In this document: one piece after another, positions 35,934 through 45,617 of the stretch
How the letters are laid out: each line of letters opens with the position of its first letter
How positions within the stretch are numbered: the first letter of the stretch is position 1
Origin: Saprospiraceae bacterium
GTDB lineage: Bacteria > Bacteroidota > Bacteroidia > Chitinophagales > Saprospiraceae
Length of the DNA: 47,606 bases
Reading direction: 5' to 3'
Assembly (NCBI GenBank): GCA_022841745.1
Contig: JALHQW010000059.1
Span: forward strand, 1 to 47,606
Position numbers and translations under genes: made by a program
Notes under the pieces: generated by a model
The model's input: only the letters and a program-made list of their open reading frames with translations
The model's database searches: none
What the model was told of the DNA's origin: nothing

Positions 35934-35965
35934 CAAACATACAATTATTTGTTTTAACTTACAAA
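35934..35965 (-). promoter_or_regulatory. Promoter of the TcmP operon
   Basis: On the minus strand TTTG (35965-35962), a 20-nt spacer and TATGTTTG (35941-35934), a full match to the Bacteroidota consensus. The leader would be only about 12 nt. Confidence 0.75.
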
Positions 35966-35968
35966 TTT

Positions 35969-37510
<1,542 letters not shown>

Positions 37511-37564
37511 AAGAATGAAATTGGGCGGTAAAGGTATTCACAAATCAGGAGAGTTCTTTCGTGA

Positions 37565-37595
37565 TTGGCTGCGACTGAACAGGTGGTTATATTTG
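37565..37595 (+). promoter_or_regulatory. Possible promoter upstream of the Plug gene
   Basis: TTG (37565-37567), a 20-nt spacer and TATATTTG (37588-37595). The leader to the start at 37810 would be about 200 nt, so a second promoter nearer the gene is possible. Confidence 0.5.
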
Positions 37596-37809
37596 TTCCG
37601 TTGGCAGCTTGCGCCCCTGCATCTTGTCGTTGTTGTTTTGGAGAGGCAGCTGCCAAACAAGGGCCATCCCTGTTTGTTGCGGAGCAAAATGATAGTGCTG
37701 CTTTTGCGTTAATGCGCTGCAAAGGTTCACCAAACTTGCCGATTCGTTGTAGAATTACGGCAGGTTTGCGCTCATTTGCGTGGACTGGTTGTAACTGAAA
37801 TCTTTTGAA

Positions 37810-39282
37810 ATGAAAAATAAGCTCTTTTTGCTCGCCTTGCTGCTGCCCGTGCTTGCCCACTCGCAAGACGACGACTTGGTCTATTTCGATTATGTCTATT
37901 TGGACAATATTAAGACCATCAAGTTCCATGTGGACGGCTACCCGACCAGCATGCCCATCATCGAGCTGACCAGTGCGGATCAGTTGCTGCTTTCCTTCGA
38001 CGACCTGAATGGCGACACAAAGAACTACGTCTATACCATCGAGCATTGCGATGCCAACTGGAACCCCTCGAACATCCCAGAATTCGACTATGTTGAGGGA
38101 TTTTCGGAGGCAATGGTCAGGGACTTCGATTTTTCCTTCAGGGTTCAGACAAAATATACGCACTACTGGCTGAGCTTCCCGAACCAAGACATGCGGCCCC
38201 GCCTCAGCGGCAATTACCTGTTGAAGGTCTATGAAGACGAGGACGAAAAGCAGTTGGCGCTCACCCGAAGGTTCATGGTGCTGGATACCAAGGTGAAGGT
38301 GAACGGCAGGGCAGTGCGGCCAGCGAGGGTGGACAAGATTATGACGCACCAGGAGATTGATTTCACAGTGCTGCACGAAAAACTCGACTTCCGAAGCCCG
38401 CAGCAGGAACTGAACGCCACAGTGATTCAGAATGGCCGTTGGGACAATGCGTTTGCTGGCCTTAAGCCCCTGTTCAGCAAGCCCGGCCAGCAGCTTTTCG
38501 ACTACCAGGACAAAATCGTGTTCCCAGCGGGCAAGGAGTTCCGCTACCTTGACGCACGGGGGGTGAGGTACCCCGACCCCCGCATTATTTCCATCAGCAA
38601 CAAGGATGGCAAGTACGAGTCGGTGCTGGAAAAAGACCTGAAACGGGGCGAGATGCCCTATTTCGAATGGCGGGACATCAACGGCAGTTTCGTCATACAA
38701 AACACCGATTTCCAGAACCAAGTGACCGGCGCAGGCGGGCGGCCAGCGACTGGCAATCTCAGCCTCGGCCTCACGCCGCAGGAGGAGCGGGAATTCCAGC
38801 AGCGCACGGCCCGTGCCTCCTCCGCCGAGGAGCGGGCCGCCATCCAGCAGGAGCGCATCAACCTGCAGAATGAGCGGGGCATCCTGAGCAACCAGCCCGC
38901 TTTCAACAACGAGTTTGAAATCAACAACCTCCAGTGCGAGTACCTCGATGTGCTCTTCCAGCTTTCCAGCATCGGTGAAATGGAGGACGAGGATGTTTAC
39001 CTCTTCGGTGCCTTCACCGACTGGCAACTGAAGCCGGAGTACAAGATGGTCTTCAACCCCGCCACCAATGCCTACGTGGCCAAGGCGACGCTCAAGCAGG
39101 GCTATTATGAATATATGTACGCCGAATTGCCGCATGGCAGCAGCACTCCCAACTTCGAGGTGACCGAGGGCAACTGGCACGAGACCGACAACTACTACAC
39201 GATTTTGGTCTATCAGCGCCCCTTCGGTGGCCGGTACGACCAGTTGATTGGGGCATCGTCGTTTTCGGCGAGAGAGCAGTAG
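37810..39282 (+). CDS. T9SS Plug protein (DUF5103)
   Basis: A 490-residue exported protein with a signal peptide (MKNKLFLLALLLPVLAHS). It matches the DUF5103 family, whose Flavobacterium member, called Plug, gates the channel of the type IX secretion translocon on the periplasmic side. Blocks seen include IKTIKFHVDGYPTSMPIIEL, YTIEHCDANWNPSNIPEFDY, NYLLKVYEDEDEKQLALTRRF and the C-terminal VYLFGAFTDWQLKPEYKM. The adjoining T9SS cargo proteins in this window fit this role. It is not in a larger T9SS cluster here. The spacer before the start carries a possible promoter. Confidence 0.87.
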   Translation: MKNKLFLLALLLPVLAHSQDDDLVYFDYVYLDNIKTIKFHVDGYPTSMPIIELTSADQLLLSFDDLNGDTKNYVYTIEHCDANWNPSNIPEFDYVEGFSEAMVRDFDFSFRVQTKYTHYWLSFPNQDMRPRLSGNYLLKVYEDEDEKQLALTRRFMVLDTKVKVNGRAVRPARVDKIMTHQEIDFTVLHEKLDFRSPQQELNATVIQNGRWDNAFAGLKPLFSKPGQQLFDYQDKIVFPAGKEFRYLDARGVRYPDPRIISISNKDGKYESVLEKDLKRGEMPYFEWRDINGSFVIQNTDFQNQVTGAGGRPATGNLSLGLTPQEEREFQQRTARASSAEERAAIQQERINLQNERGILSNQPAFNNEFEINNLQCEYLDVLFQLSSIGEMEDEDVYLFGAFTDWQLKPEYKMVFNPATNAYVAKATLKQGYYEYMYAELPHGSSTPNFEVTEGNWHETDNYYTILVYQRPFGGRYDQLIGASSFSAREQ

Positions 39283-39296
39283 TGCCTTATTTTTTG

Positions 39297-39304
39297 TAAG
39301 TTTG
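39297..39304 (+). promoter_or_regulatory. -7 element of the ATPase-nuclease pair
   Basis: TAAGTTTG matches TANNTTTG and lies 19 bp before the start at 39324, placing transcription start near 39311. No clear -33 element was found. Confidence 0.5.
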
Positions 39305-39323
39305 CCCACTAAAACGACAACGC

Positions 39324-40358
39324 ATGGCCGAAGAATTTGCCAATAAAATAAAGCGCCTGGAACTGGAAAACTTCACCTGCTTCGGCAAGGTGGCAATGGA
39401 TTTTTCGCCGGGCATCAACGTCTTCATCGGGGAGAACGGGACGGGGAAGACGCATTTGTTGAAGGTGTTGTATGGGCTTTCTTCAGGAGCAGATATAAAA
39501 TCCACCCTTTTAGAAAGGGTGTTTAAGGTATTCTCAGACTCAGAATTAGTTAAAAGAGGAAAATATAAATCCCACATTGTTTTAACCTATAAAAACGAGA
39601 TTATCACTAATGAGATTTTTGAAAAACCAATAACAGGAGTACTGGTAGCCGAACCAATGGCTATGTATATGAATAATAATAGGCTTTTTGTGCCAACTCT
39701 AGAGTTATTATCGTGGTTTAAAGGCTTTATAGCTTCTTATGAAAATAGAGAAAGTTATATTGATGAAACATATTATTACTTGGCTAAAGCAATTGACCCA
39801 CTCCCTTTAAAAAGCAACGCATTGGAAGAACAGAAACCATTGATGCTGGAACTTGAAGAGGCTATTAATGCGAAAGTGATAAGAAGGGGAAATGATTTTT
39901 TTATAGCATTTATTGATGAAAACAAAGAATATCCCGTTCAAACCGTCGCCACCGGCATCAACAAGCTCGCCCAACTTATCTACCTCATCATGAACGGCTC
40001 GCTCACCAAGGACACCATCCTTTTCTGGGACGAGCCAGAGGCGAATTTGAACCCGAAATATATCCTCGTGGTGTCCAAATTCCTGCAAACGCTGGCGAAG
40101 GCGGGCTGCCAGATTTTCGTTGCCACGCATGACTACCTGCTACCCTATGATTTATCGCTTTCCAAAGAATACCAAGATGTGGAAGGTGGGGCACCCGATA
40201 TGAAGTTCTTTTCCTTGTACAAGGGCGAGAACGGTACAGCGGTCGAAGAAGGTGCTACCATGTCCGACCTCAACCACGACCCCATCCATGAAGGGCTTTC
40301 GCAGCACAACAACCGGGAGGATGCGCTTTTCAGAAAATCCCTCAATCCGCAAGCATGA
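39324..40358 (+). CDS. AAA (ABC-type) ATPase of a putative defence or DNA-processing pair
   Basis: A 344-residue ATPase of the SMC/OLD-like AAA_15/AAA_21 group. The N-terminus ANKIKRLELENFTCF is the typical entry to the fold; Walker A is GENGTGKT at about 36-43, an LSGG-like turn is ATGINKLAQ, Walker B is TILFWDEPEANLNP, and the following H-loop IFVATHDYLL is intact. The region 39484-39930, covering residues 54-202, is markedly AT-rich against GC-rich ends that carry the ATPase motifs; this suggests that the central, probably partner- or target-specific, segment was exchanged. The gene overlaps the next one by four bases (ATGA). Pairs of this kind occur in anti-phage systems; no specific named system is matched. 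Confidence 0.85.
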   Translation: MAEEFANKIKRLELENFTCFGKVAMDFSPGINVFIGENGTGKTHLLKVLYGLSSGADIKSTLLERVFKVFSDSELVKRGKYKSHIVLTYKNEIITNEIFEKPITGVLVAEPMAMYMNNNRLFVPTLELLSWFKGFIASYENRESYIDETYYYLAKAIDPLPLKSNALEEQKPLMLELEEAINAKVIRRGNDFFIAFIDENKEYPVQTVATGINKLAQLIYLIMNGSLTKDTILFWDEPEANLNPKYILVVSKFLQTLAKAGCQIFVATHDYLLPYDLSLSKEYQDVEGGAPDMKFFSLYKGENGTAVEEGATMSDLNHDPIHEGLSQHNNREDALFRKSLNPQA

Positions 40359-40912
40359 AATCCTTCAAGGAAAGTGACCTTATTTTTGAGTTTAGCGACG
40401 CAGCTTGGTCAGATGTGCTCGAATTTGACAAAACCACGGACTACCAAAATGCCAAAAATGCCTTGCCCGGCACGAAAGGTGTTGATTTCACTGGCATTTT
40501 GGGCAATGAGGCTTTGGTATTCATTGAAGCAAAAAACTTTCGAGGGCACAGAATCAAAAGTAAGCCAAGGGTAGAAAATGGCGAAGACCCGATTTGGTTG
40601 GAAGCTGCCCAAAAGATGAGGGATTCGGTATCAGTTGTGGTAGGCAGTGCTCGAAACTCGACCCATTTGAAGGCGGTTTGGCAAAACTATCTGGAATACT
40701 TAGGCTACGAGCATAAATTCATACATTTCGTTCTGTGGCTGGAGCAGGATTTGCCACCAAATAATGCGGTGGCAAAGCGCAAATGGGAAAAGAATGAAAT
40801 TGACAATCGCCGCCATTTGAAAAGATGCCTGCGCTGGCTCACAAACAAAGTGGATATTGCCAGCATACAAAACAACCCCTTTCCCGACTCCCTGACCATC
40901 ACTTACCTGTAG
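40355..40912 (+). CDS. Putative PD-(D/E)XK nuclease partner of the ATPase
   Basis: A 185-residue protein without signal peptide. KGVDFTGILGNEALVFIEAKNF at about 46-67 fits a PD-(D/E)XK nuclease core: Asp49, then Glu63-Ala-Lys65 after a hydrophobic strand. A helix with Arg and Lys residues follows, and the C-terminal third is basic (KRKWEKNEIDNRRHLKRCLRW). It starts in the last four bases of the ATPase gene, so the two are likely made together and may form one complex in which the ATPase senses and the nuclease cuts. The family is unknown to me; the assignment rests on the motif and the context. It is followed by a word-repeat spacer before the receptor gene. Confidence 0.65.
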   Translation: MKSFKESDLIFEFSDAAWSDVLEFDKTTDYQNAKNALPGTKGVDFTGILGNEALVFIEAKNFRGHRIKSKPRVENGEDPIWLEAAQKMRDSVSVVVGSARNSTHLKAVWQNYLEYLGYEHKFIHFVLWLEQDLPPNNAVAKRKWEKNEIDNRRHLKRCLRWLTNKVDIASIQNNPFPDSLTITYL

Positions 40913-41067
40913 GGCATACAATTCATCCTTCCCCATCTACAATTCATCTTTTTCTTCTGGCCTTTCAAGCGCCCGACGCCCATTTTTGCCCCATCAAAAA
41001 GAGGACGCACAAAGCAGCACCCCACTTTGTACTTTGTACTTTCTCCTTTTTACTTAAAAAAATCATC
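40913..41067. repeat. Word-repeat spacer before the receptor gene
   Basis: Tracts such as ATACAATTCATCC / CTACAATTCATCTTT and CACTTTGTACTTTGTACTTT are degenerate short-word repeats like others in this genome. No clear promoter or gene was found. Confidence 0.5.
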
Positions 41068-43443
41068 ATGAAAATCACCCGACTGTTTACAATCACATTT
41101 CTTTCGCTGCTCTTCGCAGCAATGGGCCATGCCCAAAACGCCACGCAAAATATCCGTGGCATCGTAATAGACCAGCAATCCGAAGTGCCGCTGATCGGCG
41201 TGACGGTGGAACTGCTGGATGCCGCCACTGCCACAGGAACCGTCACCGAACCCGATGGCTCTTTCGCCATTGAAAAAGTGGCCGTAGGCAGGCAGACACT
41301 GCGGTTCAGCTATGTAGGCTACGAGAGCGTTACCATCCCGAACGTCGTAGTGACGGCGGGCAAGGAGTCGTACCTCGAAGTGAAAATGGCCGAATCCTTC
41401 ACCCAACTGAACGAGGTGGTGGTGACGGCCCAAGTGGACAAGGACAAGGCGGGCAACGAACTGGCCACCATCAGCGCCCGACAGTTCTCGCTGGAGGAAG
41501 TGACCCGCTACTCCGGTGCCCGCAACGATGCCGCCCGCATGGCCGCCAATTTCGCAGGGGTGAACATCGCCGACGACAGCCGCAACGACATCGTGGTGCG
41601 GGGCAACTCCCCGACGGGCCTGCTCTGGCGAATGGAGGGCATTCCAATCCCGAACCCCAACCACTATTCCACCCTTGGCACCACGGGCGGACCCGTGAGC
41701 GCCCTGAACACCAACCTGCTGAAAAACAGCGACTTCCTCACCTCGGCCTTTCCTGCTGAATACGGCAATGCGCTTTCGGGCGTGTTCGACATCCAATTGC
41801 GGAGCGGCAACAAAGAGAACCACGAGTTCACAGCGCAGTTGGCGGCGTTCAGCGGCTTGGAGGCGATGGCCGAAGGCCCCATCAACAAAGAGAAAAATAG
41901 CTCTTACTTGGTGAGCTACCGCCACTCCTTTGTAGAGCTGGCCGACCAGGCAGGCTTGGATTTTGGCACTTCGGCCCTGCCACGGTACAAAGACCTCTCC
42001 TTCAAGGTGGACTTGCCAAAATCGAAACTGGGCAATATCAGCCTGTTCGGCATCGGCGGCCTGAGCAATATCGAATTCCTCGGAAAGGATTTGGCTGCCG
42101 ATGACTTCTACGGCGAGACCGACCAGAACAGCTATGTAAACTCGCAGTTCGGCGTCATTGGCCTCAACCAACGCTTGCTGCTCAACGAGAGCACCTATCT
42201 CCGCACCACCATTGCGGCCAGCAACTCCGCCAATACCTACGAAGAGGAGCGGGTACTTTCCGATGCCAGCATCCGCCGCCACTTGGAGGTGGACGATGCC
42301 GTGAACCGTTACACGGTCTCCAGTTTTTTGAACAAAAAATACAGCGCCCGCCACACGCTGCGGGTGGGCTTCATCGGCGAACTTTTCAACGTGAAAAATA
42401 GCGTACGTGACCGGGAGACTCGCCCCGATTGGGCAACGCTGCGTGACTTCGACGGCAACTTGGGCCTGCTGCAAGCTTACGCCCAGTCGCAGTATCGCCT
42501 CAGCGAAAAACTGACGCTGAACACGGGACTGCACACCCAATACCTGACCTTTAACGACACCTGGGCCGTGGAGCCTCGCCTCGCCCTCAATTTCCACCTG
42601 ACCGAAAACCAGCGCCTCAACCTCGGCTACGGCCTGCACAGCCAGATGCAGCCGCTGCCGATGTACTTCCTGCAAGTGCCGCAGGCTGATGGCAGCTATG
42701 TGCGCACCAACGAGGACATGGAGTTTAGCCGCAGCCACCAGTTCGTGCTCGGCTATGACGTGAAGGTGGGCGGCGACTGGCGCATCAAGGCGGAGACCTA
42801 CTACCAAGCACTGGGCAACGTGCCCGTGGAGAGCCAACCCAGCAGCTTTTCGATGCTGAACGCCGGGGCCGACTTCGCTTTCCCGGAAAAGCATTTCCTC
42901 GTGAACGACGGCACGGGCAAAAACTATGGCTTCGAGCTGACAGTGGAGAAGTTTTTCAGCAAGGGCTACTACGTGCTGGTGACCGGCTCCGTTTTCGATA
43001 GCAAATACAAAGGCAGCGACGACGTGGAGCGCAACACGGCCTTCAACAACAAATACACCCTGAACTTCTTGGCTGGCAAGGAGATAAAAATCGGCAAGGA
43101 CAAGCGCAACGCCCTTACCTTTGACACTAAGTTCACCACGGCGGGCGGGCGCTACTACACGCCGATTGACCTCGCAGCGAGCATTGAAAAAGGGGAGCAG
43201 GTTTTCTTGGATGACCAGGCGTACAGCGAGCGCATTGACCCCTACCTGCGCTGGGACGTGAAGTTCGGCTACCGCCTCAACAGCAAGAAGCGCAAGCTCT
43301 CGCAGCAGTTCTTCCTCGACTTCCAGAACGTGACGAACCACGAGAACGTCTTCACTTACCGCTTCAACCGCCAGCGTGGCGAGGTGCAGCAGGTAAACCA
43401 AATCGGCTTCTTCCCGGATTTGCTGTGGAGGGTGCAGTTTTGA
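41068..43443 (+). CDS. TonB-dependent outer-membrane receptor
   Basis: A 791-residue receptor. A signal peptide (MKITRLFTITFLSLLFAAMGHA, then Q) is followed by a carboxypeptidase-regulatory-like domain (NIRGIVIDQQSEVPLIGVTVEL, residues 28-105), a plug domain (about 110-250; IVVRGNSPTGLLWRMEGIPIPNPNHY) and a long beta-barrel ending in Phe (PDLLWRVQF). It takes up an unknown ligand across the outer membrane using TonB energy; no SusD partner is next to it, which argues against a classical polysaccharide locus. The start at 41068 begins at the signal peptide; the upstream reading frame reaching 40825 is not coding. It is followed by a two-component system of LytS/LytTR type on the same strand, likely related in regulation. 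Confidence 0.93.
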   Translation: MKITRLFTITFLSLLFAAMGHAQNATQNIRGIVIDQQSEVPLIGVTVELLDAATATGTVTEPDGSFAIEKVAVGRQTLRFSYVGYESVTIPNVVVTAGKESYLEVKMAESFTQLNEVVVTAQVDKDKAGNELATISARQFSLEEVTRYSGARNDAARMAANFAGVNIADDSRNDIVVRGNSPTGLLWRMEGIPIPNPNHYSTLGTTGGPVSALNTNLLKNSDFLTSAFPAEYGNALSGVFDIQLRSGNKENHEFTAQLAAFSGLEAMAEGPINKEKNSSYLVSYRHSFVELADQAGLDFGTSALPRYKDLSFKVDLPKSKLGNISLFGIGGLSNIEFLGKDLAADDFYGETDQNSYVNSQFGVIGLNQRLLLNESTYLRTTIAASNSANTYEEERVLSDASIRRHLEVDDAVNRYTVSSFLNKKYSARHTLRVGFIGELFNVKNSVRDRETRPDWATLRDFDGNLGLLQAYAQSQYRLSEKLTLNTGLHTQYLTFNDTWAVEPRLALNFHLTENQRLNLGYGLHSQMQPLPMYFLQVPQADGSYVRTNEDMEFSRSHQFVLGYDVKVGGDWRIKAETYYQALGNVPVESQPSSFSMLNAGADFAFPEKHFLVNDGTGKNYGFELTVEKFFSKGYYVLVTGSVFDSKYKGSDDVERNTAFNNKYTLNFLAGKEIKIGKDKRNALTFDTKFTTAGGRYYTPIDLAASIEKGEQVFLDDQAYSERIDPYLRWDVKFGYRLNSKKRKLSQQFFLDFQNVTNHENVFTYRFNRQRGEVQQVNQIGFFPDLLWRVQF

Positions 43444-43568
43444 TATTGGTTTGATGAGTTTGAATGGTTTGATGGGTTTGAGTTGTTCGAGGCGCAATTC
43501 AAACGCCTCAAACCATTCAAACGCCTCAAACTATTCAAACCCATCAAACTCCTCAAACCCATCAAACA
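43444..43568. repeat. Long word-repeat hairpin between receptor and kinase
   Basis: About 120 bp of degenerate GTTTGATGG words. The left arm (GGTTTGATGAGTTTGAATGG, then GTTTGATGGGTTTGAG) is the reverse complement of the right arm (CCTCAAACCATTCAAACG, CCCATCAAACTCCTCAAACC), so the spacer folds into one large imperfect hairpin right before the kinase start. Confidence 0.8.
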
Positions 43569-44615
43569 ATGAACAAAGCTTCCGAAATACTCGGCTTCAA
43601 CGACCGCTGGTTGGTCATCATCGGGGTGCCGGTGGTGGCAATGCTGACGGGGCTGCTGATGTTCGCCGACGTGCTGGTGGCGTCGCCACGGGTTTTCTTC
43701 ACCACTTGCTTTTTGGTGGGACTGGCCTATACGGCAATATACTGGCTGGTATTTCGGTACGCTTGCGTCTATTGGCGAAGCAAATACCCGAAATTAGAGC
43801 AGAGCGGCAAACGCATTGTTTACCTGGTGCTGACGGTGGTCATTGGTTATTTCTTGTTAAAATTAGTGCTCGACCCCTTTTTGCACAAGCCTTTTGAGAA
43901 TGAATTGGGCGTTGCAAAATTGGAGCATGAAATCGCCATGTCCGTCGCTTCGTTGCTCGTCACCTTCCTTGTGCTGGGCATCTATGAGGGCGTCGGGCTG
44001 TTCAACCTGCTGAAAACTGCCCAATTGGAAAAAGAGCGCCTGCTGAAGGAAAACATGCAGAGCCAGCTCGAAAGCCTGCGCAACCAAGTGAACCCCCATT
44101 TCTTCTTCAACAGTCTGAACACGCTGGCCTACCTCATCCCGGAGGACAGTGGAAAGGCCGTCAATTTCGTGCGAAAGCTCTCGCAGACCTACCGCTACAT
44201 CCTCGACGTGCGGGAGCGGGAACTGGTGAGTTTGGAGGAAGAATTGAATTTCTTGAAAGCGTTTGTCTCCTTGCTCAAAGAGCGCTTCGGCGAAAACCTC
44301 CAGGTCGAAATTGCGGTGCAACCGCAGCTGATGCAGCACCAAACCCTGCCGCTGGCGCTGCAAATGCTGATGGAGAACGCCATCAAGCACAATATCGTGT
44401 CGGCGCAGCACCCCCTGCACATTCATATCGGCACCGAGTCCGACGACCGGCTGGTGGTGCGGAACCACCTCCAGCGCAAGCCCCACCCCGAACCCGGCAC
44501 GGGCACCGGCCTCGACAATATCCGCAACCGCAGCCGCCTCTTGATGAACCGGGAAGTGGAAGTGATGGAGACGGAGGGGGAGTTTGTGGTGGTGCTGCCG
44601 TTGTTGAAAGTTTGA
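43569..44615 (+). CDS. LytS-type sensor histidine kinase
   Basis: A 348-residue membrane kinase of the His_kinase (PF06580) family. Four membrane segments are likely (about 15-35, 42-63, 84-102 and 124-146). After a coiled segment the H-box is LRNQVNPHFFFNSLNTLAYL with His177, and the ATPase domain has the N-box LQMLMENAIKHN and GTGLDNIRNR. No extracellular sensing domain is present, as in YehU/LytS-like kinases, so the input probably acts through the membrane. The partner regulator lies downstream after a 120-bp hairpin spacer. Confidence 0.93.
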   Translation: MNKASEILGFNDRWLVIIGVPVVAMLTGLLMFADVLVASPRVFFTTCFLVGLAYTAIYWLVFRYACVYWRSKYPKLEQSGKRIVYLVLTVVIGYFLLKLVLDPFLHKPFENELGVAKLEHEIAMSVASLLVTFLVLGIYEGVGLFNLLKTAQLEKERLLKENMQSQLESLRNQVNPHFFFNSLNTLAYLIPEDSGKAVNFVRKLSQTYRYILDVRERELVSLEEELNFLKAFVSLLKERFGENLQVEIAVQPQLMQHQTLPLALQMLMENAIKHNIVSAQHPLHIHIGTESDDRLVVRNHLQRKPHPEPGTGTGLDNIRNRSRLLMNREVEVMETEGEFVVVLPLLKV

Positions 44616-44735
44616 TATTGATTTGCTGTTCAAAAAATCAAAAATCATACATCTTATATCTGAAATCTTAAATCAGATAAATGTGGATTTAAGATGTATG
44701 ATATAAGATGTATGATTTCAGATTGAAACACCCAC
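44616..44735. repeat. AT-rich nested hairpin between kinase and regulator
   Basis: AAATCATACATCTTATATC (44642-44660) is perfectly complementary to 44700-44718. Inside, ATCTTAAATC (44665-44674) pairs with GATTTAAGAT (44686-44695). It consists of variants of the word ATACATCTTA. Confidence 0.85.
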
Positions 44736-45506
44736 ATGAATATCCTCCTCATCGAAGACGAACTCCCCGCCGCCCGGCTCCTTGCCAAGCTACTGGCCGA
44801 GCATTGCCCGCAGGGCAATATCATGGCCACGCTCGACTCCGTGGAGGCTGCTTCGCAATGGCTGCAAAAGCCGCCGACCGAGCCTGACCTTATCTTCATG
44901 GACATCCAACTGGCGGACGGCCTCAGTTTCGACATTTTCAACCAGACCGAGGTGCGCTCGCCCGTCATTTTTACCACCGCCTTCGACCAGTACATGCTCA
45001 AGGCGTTCAAGGTACACAGCATTGACTACCTGCTGAAGCCCGTGGAACCAGAGGAACTGGTGCGGGCGCTGGAGAAATATGAGCGTTTTTTCAAGCAACA
45101 GGCCGCCTTCGACTTTGGCAGCATCCAGCAAATGCTACAGGCCGCCGTGCAGCGCCCCCAGTACAAGGAGCGCTTCCTCGTCAAGTCCGGCCAGCACCTC
45201 ATCCACCTGCCCATCGCCGACATCGCCTATTTTTTCTCGGAAGACAAACTGGCCTTTGCCAAGGGCAACGATGGCCGCAAGCACATCATCGAATACACCC
45301 TCGACCAGTTGGAGGGCTGCCTCGACCCCCGCCAGTTCTTCCGCATCAACCGCCAGACACTGGTGCGCCCCGAGGCCATCGGCAAAATATCGCAGTGGTT
45401 CAACAGCCGCCTGAAAGTGGAACTGCTGCCCCCCGGCAACGAAGCCGAAGTGGTGAGCCGGGAGCGGGTGGCGGAGTTTAAGAAGTGGTTGAATGGGGAG
45501 GTATAG
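44736..45506 (+). CDS. LytTR-family response regulator
   Basis: A 256-residue regulator. The receiver domain (1-120) has Glu7-Asp8-Glu9, phosphoacceptor Asp56 in LIFMDIQLADG, and Lys in LLKPVEPEEL. The C-terminal LytTR domain (about 150-253; YKERFLVKSGQHLIHLPIADIAYFFSEDKLAFA, FFRINRQTLVRPEAI) binds direct-repeat DNA sites. It follows the LytS-type kinase and would be its partner. Candidate targets are not identified; the neighbouring receptor gene is an obvious guess, which is inference. Confidence 0.94.
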   Translation: MNILLIEDELPAARLLAKLLAEHCPQGNIMATLDSVEAASQWLQKPPTEPDLIFMDIQLADGLSFDIFNQTEVRSPVIFTTAFDQYMLKAFKVHSIDYLLKPVEPEELVRALEKYERFFKQQAAFDFGSIQQMLQAAVQRPQYKERFLVKSGQHLIHLPIADIAYFFSEDKLAFAKGNDGRKHIIEYTLDQLEGCLDPRQFFRINRQTLVRPEAIGKISQWFNSRLKVELLPPGNEAEVVSRERVAEFKKWLNGEV

Positions 45507-45552
45507 CGAATGTCCCGTCTTGTCCCCTAATTTTTGAATGAGTTAATTGTAT

Positions 45553-45589
45553 GCATTTTATGCAAATTGGCTTTTTAAACATAAGTTTG
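45553..45589 (+). promoter_or_regulatory. Operator-like palindrome and -7 element
   Basis: GCATTTTATGC (45553-45563) resembles the paired XRE operators at 30561-30594, and TAAGTTTG (45582-45589) matches the -7 consensus. Both lie before the AAA_14 gene at 45618. Confidence 0.45.
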
Positions 45590-45617
45590 CAAAAACGATT
45601 TGTAAATTTATGTTCTG

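Noticed and set aside
40825-41067. Upstream extension of the TonB receptor frame
   Set aside because: It overlaps the nuclease gene and a word-repeat spacer, while a clear signal peptide starts at 41068.
41050-43497. Long antisense reading frame (815 codons) opposite the TonB receptor
   Set aside because: The plus-strand frame has a signal peptide, conserved domains and a barrel end; the antisense frame is an effect of GC-rich third positions and has no recognisable domain.
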